This document shows, piece after piece, positions 8,631 to 15,974 of a DNA stretch of 33,372 bases (the stretch's first letter is position 1; each line of letters opens with the position of its first letter). The DNA comes from Planctomycetota bacterium (GTDB lineage: Bacteria > Planctomycetota > Phycisphaerae > SM23-33 > FEN-1343): NCBI GenBank assembly GCA_012514895.1, contig JAAYZK010000361.1, positions 1 to 33,372 of the forward strand, written 5' to 3'. The notes under the pieces are model-generated. The model saw nothing but the letters and a program-made list of their open reading frames with translations. It searched no databases and was not told the origin of the DNA. A program made the translations under genes and the position numbers.

Positions 8631-9500
8631 TCAGCGCCGGCCGGCCAGGAGGAACCCCAGGGCCGCCAGTTGCAACACCGCCGCCATCGAGAACCACCCC
8701 ATGGCGCCGTAGAAGGCGTCCGGCTCCCGCCCGGGCGAGTCGATCGGCAGGAATCGGAACATCGCCACCGCCAGCGACAGCAGCGCCACGCCCTGGAAGA
8801 CGCCGGCAAGAAGGCGCGTGACGCTGAACTCCTCCTGGCTGTCCCGGCGCGCCTGCTGGCGGGTGAGCTGAACCAGCTCGGCCAGCAGCTCGCTGTCGGA
8901 CACCGACCGCGTCGCCGCCGGGGCCGCCGGGGCCGGCGGGGCCGTCCGCTCCGCCCTGGCGACGATCAGCCGGGCCGCGTCCAGGAGCGTCGGGCAGGTG
9001 AAGTCCGCCTCGACCTCCTCCTCGCCGGCCTCCTGGCCGCCGGTCAGGACCCGGACCGTCCGGCAGCCGGCGCTGCGGCCGGCCAGGATGTCGCGCGGGC
9101 GGTCGCCGATCATCCAGGAGGCCGCCAGGTCCAGTTTCATCTCCCGCCCCGCCCGCAGCAGCATGCCCGGCGAGGGCTTGCGCTCGTCGGACTCGCGGGC
9201 GAACCGCTCGACGGTGCCGTCGGGGTGATACGGACAGTAGTAGACGGCATCCAGGCGCGCCCCGCCTTCGGCCAACTGCCGCGACAGCTCCGCGTGGATC
9301 GCCGCCAGTTGCGTCTCGTCGAGCAGCCCGCGGGCGATGCCGGACTGGTTGGTGACCAGGACGAGCTTGAATCCCGCCTCGGCCAGCAGCCGCAGCGCCT
9401 CGGGGGCGCCGCTCAGCAGCTCGACCGCCGACGGCTCGCTCAGGTAGCCCGGGTCAGCGATCAGGGTGTTGTCACGGTCGAGGAAGACGGCTCGATCCAC
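8631..9500 (-). CDS. gmhB: D-glycero-beta-D-manno-heptose 1,7-bisphosphate 7-phosphatase-like HAD protein with C-terminal transmembrane extension
   Basis: VFLDRDNTLIADPGYLSEP, LVTNQSGIARGL, DAVYYCPYHPDGTVERFARESDERKPSPGML, WMIGDRPRDILAGRSAG; tail with two hydrophobic segments. GTG start at 9500. Confidence 0.85.
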   Translation of the reverse strand: MDRAVFLDRDNTLIADPGYLSEPSAVELLSGAPEALRLLAEAGFKLVLVTNQSGIARGLLDETQLAAIHAELSRQLAEGGARLDAVYYCPYHPDGTVERFARESDERKPSPGMLLRAGREMKLDLAASWMIGDRPRDILAGRSAGCRTVRVLTGGQEAGEEEVEADFTCPTLLDAARLIVARAERTAPPAPAAPAATRSVSDSELLAELVQLTRQQARRDSQEEFSVTRLLAGVFQGVALLSLAVAMFRFLPIDSPGREPDAFYGAMGWFSMAAVLQLAALGFLLAGRR

Positions 9501-9505
9501 GTCGG

Positions 9506-10084
9506 CTATCCTTCGCGTTCGGCTGCGGCGGCCTCCACCAGCTCGCACAGCACGTGGTAGGCCACCTGGTGCAACTGCTGGATCGCGAAACTCCCGGTCG
9601 CCGGGGCGATGAAGCACACGTCGGCCAGGGGTGCGAGCCTGCCGCCGTCGCCGCCGGTGAAGCCGAGCACCTTGGCCCCGCGGCAACGCGCCACCTCGAC
9701 GGCGGCCAGGATGTTCGGGCTGTTGCCGCTGGTCGACAGCACCCACAGCGTGTCGCCGGGGCCCAGGAACGCCTCGGCCTGGCGGGCGTAGACGCGGTCG
9801 AACTGGTAATCGTTGCCCACGCAGGTCAGGATGGCGGTGTCGGCGTTCAGCGCGATGCAGGGCAGGGCGCGCCGTTCGCGGAGGTAGCGGCCGACCAGTT
9901 CGCCGGCGATGTGCTGCGCGTCGGCGGCCGAGCCGCCGTTGCCGCACACGTACACCCGCCTCCCGGCCGCCAGCGTCGCGTCCAGCAGCCGGGCGGCGGC
10001 GGCCAGCGTGGCGACCTGTGCGTCGTCGAGCCGCGCCACGGCGGCGGCGTGTTCGGCGATCCGTTTACGGATGACCGTTTCCAT
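9506..10084 (-). CDS. gmhA: Sedoheptulose-7-phosphate isomerase (SIS domain)
   Basis: 192 aa; VYVCGNGGSAADAQHIAGELVGRYLRERRALP, STSGNSPNILAAVEVAR, GFTGGDGG, IQQLHQVAYHVLCELVE. Confidence 0.93.
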   Translation of the reverse strand: METVIRKRIAEHAAAVARLDDAQVATLAAAARLLDATLAAGRRVYVCGNGGSAADAQHIAGELVGRYLRERRALPCIALNADTAILTCVGNDYQFDRVYARQAEAFLGPGDTLWVLSTSGNSPNILAAVEVARCRGAKVLGFTGGDGGRLAPLADVCFIAPATGSFAIQQLHQVAYHVLCELVEAAAAEREG

Positions 10085-11552
10085 AGACTTCCGTGATCCT
10101 GTTGATGATGTCCGTGGTCGACCGCCCCTCCCGCAGGTCCGCCAGCACCACCCGTCCGCCGGCGGCCTCCACCTCCACCTGGCCCACGACGGCGCCCTTC
10201 CAGTCCATACCCTTGACCAGCACGTCGGGGACGACCGCCTGGATCATCTCCAGCGGGGTCTCGTCCTCGAACACCACCACGTAATCCACGCACTCCAGGG
10301 CCGCCAGCACCTCGGCCCGGTCGTCCTGGCCGACGATCGGCCGGTCGGGGCCCTTGTTCTTCCGCACCGAGGCGTCGGCGTTCACGCCGACGATCAGCGC
10401 GTCGCCCTGGCGGCGGGCGAAGTTGAGGTACTGCACGTGGCCGGCGTGAAGGATGTCGAAGCACCCGTTCGTCCAGACGATCTGCTTGCCGCCGGCCCGC
10501 AGACGGCGGACCTCCGAGAGCAGTTCGTCGATCGAGACCACCTTGCCGTGCTGCTGGCGTTTCTCGAAGGCCAGCCGGTCGAGCACCTCCTGCCTCGTGA
10601 CCGGCACGATGCCGAACCGCTCGACGGCCAACCCGCCGGCGACCATGGCCAGCGCGACCGCCTGGTTCCAGTCGGCCCCGCCGGCGATGGCCACGCAGAG
10701 CATCGCCAGGACCATGTCGCCGGCGCCGCTGACCTCGAAGACCTCCCGCGCCTGGGCGGGCAGCAGACGGCCGGGCCGCCCGGCCGGTTTGAGGTAGGCG
10801 CCCTGCTTGTCCAGCGTAATGACGACGCCGTCAGCCTGTGCGGCGTGGATGATCCGGTCGGCGGCCCGCGCCATCGAGGCCTCGTCGGTGATCGTCACGC
10901 CGCTGGCCTTTTGGGCCTCGTAGCGGTTGGGCGTCAGCAGCGTACAGCCGCGGTAGCGGCCGTAATCGGCGATCAGCGGTGGGTCCACCATCACCGGCAC
11001 GCCGGCGGCCCTGGCGTCAGCGATGATCTGCGGCGTCGTGGCGTCGGTCAGGACGCCCTTGTTGTAGTCCTCGATCGCCAGCACCCTGCAGTCGCTCAGG
11101 GCGCTGCGCACCGCGGCTCGCAGGCCGTTGTGGACGGTGTCGGGCAGCGGCGAGGTGTCTTCCTCGTCGACGCGGAGCATCTGCTGGGGCCGCAGGTGCT
11201 GAGCAAGGCCCACCAGACGGGTCTTGATGATCGTCGGCCGCGTCGGCAGGCGCAGCAGCGTGGAGATCTCCCCTCCGCGGGCCATCAGCATCGACAGCAG
11301 TTCGTCGCCGTGGGCGTCCTGGCCGACGATCCCAACGCACCGGACGGCCCCGCCGAGGGCCAGAATGTCCGCAGCGACCGATCCGGCCGCCCCGCAGAAG
11401 CTCTCCCGCCTCACGACCCGCAGGACGGGCACCGGGGCCTCGGGGTTGATCCGCTCGCAGTCGCCGTAGACGTACTGATCAAGCATGAAATCGCCGATCA
11501 GCGCCACCCGCGGACGGCCGAGGGCCTGCATCCACTGTATCAGGTCTTGCAT
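10065..11552 (-). CDS. hldE: Bifunctional heptose-7-phosphate kinase / heptose-1-phosphate adenylyltransferase
   Basis: 495 aa; N-terminal PfkB-type kinase (GAAGSVAADILALGG, EVSGAGDMVLAML) and C-terminal nucleotidyltransferase (VWTNGCFDILHAGHVQYLNFARRQGDALIVGVN). Confidence 0.94.
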   Translation of the reverse strand: MQDLIQWMQALGRPRVALIGDFMLDQYVYGDCERINPEAPVPVLRVVRRESFCGAAGSVAADILALGGAVRCVGIVGQDAHGDELLSMLMARGGEISTLLRLPTRPTIIKTRLVGLAQHLRPQQMLRVDEEDTSPLPDTVHNGLRAAVRSALSDCRVLAIEDYNKGVLTDATTPQIIADARAAGVPVMVDPPLIADYGRYRGCTLLTPNRYEAQKASGVTITDEASMARAADRIIHAAQADGVVITLDKQGAYLKPAGRPGRLLPAQAREVFEVSGAGDMVLAMLCVAIAGGADWNQAVALAMVAGGLAVERFGIVPVTRQEVLDRLAFEKRQQHGKVVSIDELLSEVRRLRAGGKQIVWTNGCFDILHAGHVQYLNFARRQGDALIVGVNADASVRKNKGPDRPIVGQDDRAEVLAALECVDYVVVFEDETPLEMIQAVVPDVLVKGMDWKGAVVGQVEVEAAGGRVVLADLREGRSTTDIINRITEVYGNGHP

Positions 11553-11562
11553 GGGGCGTATT

Positions 11563-12537
11563 CTAATGCAGCGCCTTGAGAATCGCCATCCTCAGCAGCG
11601 GCAGCGTCAGTTCGTGCTGGCCGGTGATGGCCAGCCCGCGGCCGGGAGCGGCGGGACGGGCGACGACGTTCACCCCGGGCCGGTAGTGCTGGATCATGTC
11701 CAGGTTGGCGGTGGTGATCGAGTCGAGGTTGCAGCCCTGGTTGCGCGCGATATTGTAGGCCTTGATGAACACCTCCGGCCCGAAGACGGCCGAGCCGCAG
11801 TTGACGAACACCCCCCCGACGTCCGGGTCGTCGCAGTCCATCTCCAGGATCGCCGAGACGAGGATGCGGAAGTCGATGTGCGACGCCTGGCCGACCGCCG
11901 CCCCGTCGGCCTCCGGGTGCATGTGGACCGTGTCGCAGCCGATCCCGACGTGAACGGTGGCTCCGCGCGCGTGCTCGTAGGCGGCGGCCAGGAGGCTCAG
12001 GTCGCCGCAGGGCAGATCGCTGTGGAGGATGTGGCGCCCCAGGGCGGCGCCGAACCCGATGCCGCTGTCGGCGCCGGCGCGGGCGCCGATGGCCAGGGCC
12101 TCGGCGGTTTCGCGGACCATGCCCCACATCCCTTCGCCCAGGGCCGCCGCGACGTCCTCGCTGGTGGCGCCGCCGGCGGCCATCTCGTAATCGTGGATCG
12201 CCACCGAGCCGTTCATGGCCAGATGGGTGATGACCCCCCGCCGCATCAGGTCGATCAGGATGGGCGAGCAGCCCACCTTCACGACGTGCCCGCCGACGAA
12301 GAAGATCACCGGCAGCCTCGCGGCGTGGGCCAGGGCGATGGCGTTGGCCAGCCGGCGAAGCTGCTCGACGCCCAGGTAGCCCGGCAGGCAGTCCAGGTAG
12401 TCCGAGATCGTCGCATCCAGCGCGGGCAGCATCGCCACGCGATCGGCGGCCACCTTGGTGGCCCGGTCGCGGACGCTGATCCGCTTGAGGTTCGACAGGT
12501 CGGCCGGGGCCGTCCGCTCCGGGCGTTGCTCGCTCAT
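11563..12537 (-). CDS. Conserved-looking protein of unknown function in the LPS operon; possible deoxyhypusine-synthase-like Rossmann fold
   Basis: 324 aa MSEQRPERTAPADLSNLKRISVRDRATKVAADR...LPVIFFVGGHVVKVGCSPILIDLMRRGVITHLAMNGSVAIHDYEMAAGG...; co-directional, 4-nt gap to lpxK stop and 10-nt gap to hldE. Confidence 0.75.
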   Translation of the reverse strand: MSEQRPERTAPADLSNLKRISVRDRATKVAADRVAMLPALDATISDYLDCLPGYLGVEQLRRLANAIALAHAARLPVIFFVGGHVVKVGCSPILIDLMRRGVITHLAMNGSVAIHDYEMAAGGATSEDVAAALGEGMWGMVRETAEALAIGARAGADSGIGFGAALGRHILHSDLPCGDLSLLAAAYEHARGATVHVGIGCDTVHMHPEADGAAVGQASHIDFRILVSAILEMDCDDPDVGGVFVNCGSAVFGPEVFIKAYNIARNQGCNLDSITTANLDMIQHYRPGVNVVARPAAPGRGLAITGQHELTLPLLRMAILKALH

Positions 12538-12541
12538 CAGG

Positions 12542-13588
12542 TCATGCTCCCGCCAGCGTGCCGGCGATCAGGCCGGCCAGCACAGCATTGTCGTCGCCAA
12601 GCTCCACGTCGATGCGAAGCCACCGCAGGGGCACCCCCGCGGCCGGCGGGGTGAGTTTGACAGCATCCTTGCCCGTCGTCAACAGGATGTCCGCGCCGGC
12701 ACGGTGGGCGTCGCGCTGCAGGAGGCGCATGTCCTCTTCACTGTAGGCGTGATGGTCGTTGAAGACCTCCCGCCCCAGCACCCGCCGGACGAGCGGCTGG
12801 ACCATCCTGAAGAAGGCCTCCGGGTGGCCCAGGCCGCAGAACGCCCAGACCCCGCGGTCGGCCAGGGACGCCAGCGGTTCGGACCGGCCGTCCAGGCTCT
12901 CGACGGCGACGGGGCGCATCGCCGACGTCAGCACCGGCTGATCGCAGCCCAGGGCGGCCAGGCGCTCACCGATGGCCCGGAGGGCCGCACTCTCGACCAG
13001 GTCGCAGCGGGTAAGGATGAACGCGTCGGCGTCCCGCAGGGCCGCCAGGGGCTCGCGGAGCAGGCCCCGGGGGACGACCGCGTCGTAGCCGAACGGGCAG
13101 AGGGCATCCAGCGTGACGAGGTTCAGGTCCCGCCCAAGCCACAGGTGCTGGAAGCCGTCGTCCATGACCAGGACGTCGGCGCCGCCGGCCACGGCCGTCG
13201 CGGCGCCCCTGACGCGGCTGGGGTCGACTACGACGGGCACACCGGTCGCCTGCCGCAACACGGCGGCCTCATCGCTGACGCCGTCGACGGCCCTGTAGCC
13301 CCGCGTGAGGATCGCGGGGCGCCGGCCGAGGCCCGCCAGGTGGGAGGCGATCCACCCCACCAGCGGCGTCTTGCCCGTCCCGCCGACGGTGATGTTGCCC
13401 ACGGAGATCACCGGCACGCCGGCGGCGCGGGGGCGCGGCCAGCGGTGGGCGAAGAGCTTCCGCCGCACCGTCATCGCCGCACCGTAGGGCACACTCAGGC
13501 CCCGCAGCGCCCCGCGCAGCAGATCGGCCGTACGGCCTTCCCGCTCGCCGCGGATGACGTCGCGCCAGTAGTGCTCGTCGATGGGCAT
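12542..13588 (-). CDS. lpxK: Tetraacyldisaccharide 4'-kinase
   Basis: 348 aa; VPVISVGNITVGGTGKTPLVGWIASHLAGLGRRPAILTRGYRA, MDDGFQHLWLGRDLNLVTLDA, LREPLAALRDADAFILTR, NDHHAYSEED. Confidence 0.95.
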   Translation of the reverse strand: MPIDEHYWRDVIRGEREGRTADLLRGALRGLSVPYGAAMTVRRKLFAHRWPRPRAAGVPVISVGNITVGGTGKTPLVGWIASHLAGLGRRPAILTRGYRAVDGVSDEAAVLRQATGVPVVVDPSRVRGAATAVAGGADVLVMDDGFQHLWLGRDLNLVTLDALCPFGYDAVVPRGLLREPLAALRDADAFILTRCDLVESAALRAIGERLAALGCDQPVLTSAMRPVAVESLDGRSEPLASLADRGVWAFCGLGHPEAFFRMVQPLVRRVLGREVFNDHHAYSEEDMRLLQRDAHRAGADILLTTGKDAVKLTPPAAGVPLRWLRIDVELGDDNAVLAGLIAGTLAGA

Positions 13589-13621
13589 CCGCCGTACATG
13601 CTACCCCATCGCGGCCGCGCG

Positions 13622-13645
13622 AAAAAGCCCCCATGCCCGGAGGGC
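13622..13645 (-). terminator. Candidate terminator after icd
   Basis: Minus strand GCCCTC-CGGGCAT-GGGGGC followed by TTTTT. Confidence 0.45.
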
Positions 13646-13687
13646 AACTGCGGGCTGCGGGGACGGTCGTCGCCGCCGTTGCCGTTT

Positions 13688-14809
13688 CTACAGCCTGCCG
13701 TTCTCCAGCTTGCGGATGATCGCGTCGGCCATCTCGCGTGTGCCGACGGCCGTGGGGTCGTTGCGGTCGGGCTTCATGTCGTAGGTGACGTCCCTGCCCT
13801 CGGCGATGACGGCGGCGACGGCCTGCTCGAGGCGGTCGGCGGCCCGGCGCTCGCCGATGTGGCGGAGCATGAGCATGCCCGAGAGGATCAGGGCCGTCGG
13901 GTTGACCTTGTTGAGGCCCTTGTACTTGGGGGCCGAGCCGTGGGTGGCCTCGAAGACGGCGCCGCTGTCGCCGATGTTGGCGCCGGGGGCCACGCCCAGC
14001 CCGCCGACCAGCCCCGCACAGAGGTCCGAGAGGATGTCGCCGTAGAGATTCGGCAGGACGATCACGTCGTACAGTTCGGGCTTCTGCACGAGTTGCATGC
14101 ACATGTTGTCGACGATGCGGTCCTCGAACTCGATGTCGCTGTAGTCCTTGGCGACCTCGCGGGAGACCTCCAGCCACAGGCCGTCGGTGAACTTCATGAT
14201 GTTGGCCTTGTGGACGGAGGTGACCTTCCTGCGCCCGTTGGCGCGGGCGTAGTCGAAGGCGTAGCGGACGATCTTCTCGGTGGCCTCGACGCTGATGGGC
14301 TTGATGGTGATGCCGGTGCTGTCGCGGCCGGTGGCGATTTTCCTGCCGATCGCCAGGGCGTTGATGGTGTCGATGATCTTCTCAGCGCCGTCGGTGGCGC
14401 GCTGGAACTCGATGCCGGCGTAGCAGTCCTCGGTGTTCTCGCGGACGATCACCAGGTCGATGTCTCTGTACTTGCTGCGGACGCCGGCGTAGCTTTTGCA
14501 GGGGCGCACGCACGCGTAGAGGTTCAGCGCCTGGCGGAGGTGGACGTTGACCGACCGGAAGCCGGTGCCGACCGGGGTGGTGATCGGCGCCTTGATGGCG
14601 GCGTCGGCCTTGCGGATGGCCTCGATCGTGGCGTCGGGCAGCGGGGTGCCTTCGGTCTCCATGATGTCGACGCCGGCCTCGACCTGCTGCCAGACCAGTT
14701 CGGTAGCGCCGTCGGTGGTCGCGATCGCCGCATCCAGGCAGCGGCGTGTCGCCTCGGCGATCTCCGGGCCGATCCCGTCGCCGCGAACCAGGCACAGTTG
14801 GTGAGCCAT
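13688..14809 (-). CDS. icd: NAD-dependent isocitrate dehydrogenase (isocitrate/isopropylmalate dehydrogenase family)
   Basis: [126 protein letters not shown] at 14809. Confidence 0.88.
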   Translation of the reverse strand: MAHQLCLVRGDGIGPEIAEATRRCLDAAIATTDGATELVWQQVEAGVDIMETEGTPLPDATIEAIRKADAAIKAPITTPVGTGFRSVNVHLRQALNLYACVRPCKSYAGVRSKYRDIDLVIVRENTEDCYAGIEFQRATDGAEKIIDTINALAIGRKIATGRDSTGITIKPISVEATEKIVRYAFDYARANGRRKVTSVHKANIMKFTDGLWLEVSREVAKDYSDIEFEDRIVDNMCMQLVQKPELYDVIVLPNLYGDILSDLCAGLVGGLGVAPGANIGDSGAVFEATHGSAPKYKGLNKVNPTALILSGMLMLRHIGERRAADRLEQAVAAVIAEGRDVTYDMKPDRNDPTAVGTREMADAIIRKLENGRL

Positions 14810-14949
14810 CGGATGTCCTTCCTCTTGCAGAACCATCAGTAGCGGTAGGTCAACACACGAGCCGCGTAGAATACCCCCCGCCGCCGCAGATCGCAAGGAC
14901 TGGTTCGGACAGAGGCTTGAGGCCCCCCGTCCCCGACGGCCGGGCGCAG

Positions 14950-14992
14950 AAAAACACGCCACGGGCCCGTTCCAGGAACGAGCCCGTGGCGT
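14950..14992 (-). terminator. Strong rho-independent terminator downstream of the HTH-REC gene
   Basis: 18-nt arms 14956-14973 and 14975-14992 (17/18 complementary) followed on minus strand by GTTTTTCTG. Confidence 0.8.
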
Positions 14993-15061
14993 CTTCGCCC
15001 GCGGTGGCGGCGAAGTGTCCGCTGCACGATCGGGGCTCCGGCCTTCGGCCGAAGCGGTGGA

Positions 15062-15637
15062 TCAGCGCACCAGGTTGCTGGCTTCTTCGATGACGTTGAA
15101 GACGTCGGTCGTTTCGAAGGGCTTGGAAAGATACGCGTCGAAGCCCTCGCTGAGCAGCTTCTGCCCCTGGCGCGTGGTCAGTTGACCGCTGACGGCCACA
15201 ACCTTCGTGGCGGCCAAGGCGGGATTCTGCTTGATGTTCCTGCACACGTCGCGGCCGTCCACGTCGCCAAGCATCAGGTCCAGCAGGATCACGTGCGGAT
15301 TGAACCGCTCGGCGAGCATGCCCGCCTCGAAGCCGTTCACCGCCGGCTGGACCTCGTAGTTGCCCCGTGTAGCGAGCATGTCCACGACCATCTTGAGGGC
15401 GCCGGCGTCATCGTCGACGACCAGGACCCGAAGGGCCCCGCCGTCCAGGCCGTTCAGGGGCATGCCGTGCGCCCGCATGAACTTGACCAACTGATTGACG
15501 GGAATCCGCCGGTCGCGGCTGCCCGGGATGCGGTAACCCCGGAGCTTTCCTGTGTCGAACCACTTGCTTACGGTGCGCGGCGCAACATTGCAAACTCTTG
15601 CAACTTCACCGGTTGTCAGCACCTCTTTGCGTTTCAT
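15062..15637 (-). CDS. Excisionase/MerR-type HTH DNA-binding domain fused to a response-regulator receiver domain
   Basis: LTTGEVARVCNVAPRTVSKWFDTGKLRGYRIPGSRDRRIPVNQLVKFMRAHGMP (HTH) then RVLVVDDDAGALKMVVDML...VILLDLMLGDVDG...VAVSGQ...YLSKPF (REC). Confidence 0.9.
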   Translation of the reverse strand: MKRKEVLTTGEVARVCNVAPRTVSKWFDTGKLRGYRIPGSRDRRIPVNQLVKFMRAHGMPLNGLDGGALRVLVVDDDAGALKMVVDMLATRGNYEVQPAVNGFEAGMLAERFNPHVILLDLMLGDVDGRDVCRNIKQNPALAATKVVAVSGQLTTRQGQKLLSEGFDAYLSKPFETTDVFNVIEEASNLVR

Positions 15638-15974
15638 CGTGCCAGGCCCCTCTCTTGCAACGTCCTCCAGTCCTCACTTCCGCCGGCGCCCCCGACTCGG
15701 GCCTCCACCGTCTCCAGCGGCTCATGCCTCATTCATCGGAATCCAAGGGACCGGCTTTAGTAAGAACGGCAGGCGCCAGGGTTCAGGCACGGAAGCGGCC
15801 AGGACCTACCAGCCACTGCCCAAGGGAAGGACCAATGACGCGATGGCGCCCCAAGCTTGGCCAGTGCCGCCACTTGCATAGCGGGTGTTCCTTGGTGGCT
15901 ATTGGAGATTCGCCGTTCCCGGCCAATCCCGGCTTGGCTCAGCCGGGCGGTGGTGGTAGAGTAGGGGCTTTGCG

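Noticed and set aside
8620-8640. Hairpin ccggcgc/gcgccgg overlapping the gmhB stop
   Set aside because: Perfect 7-bp stem but no T-run after it; in such GC-rich sequence not sufficient for a terminator call.
9909-11579. 556-aa plus-strand ORF
   Set aside because: Antisense to hldE/gmhA; spurious.
12455-14842. 795-aa plus-strand ORF
   Set aside because: Antisense to lpxK and icd; spurious composition.
15928-15947. Hairpin cccggct/agccggg upstream of the helicase gene
   Set aside because: Short stem, no T-run and no clear regulatory context; could be chance.
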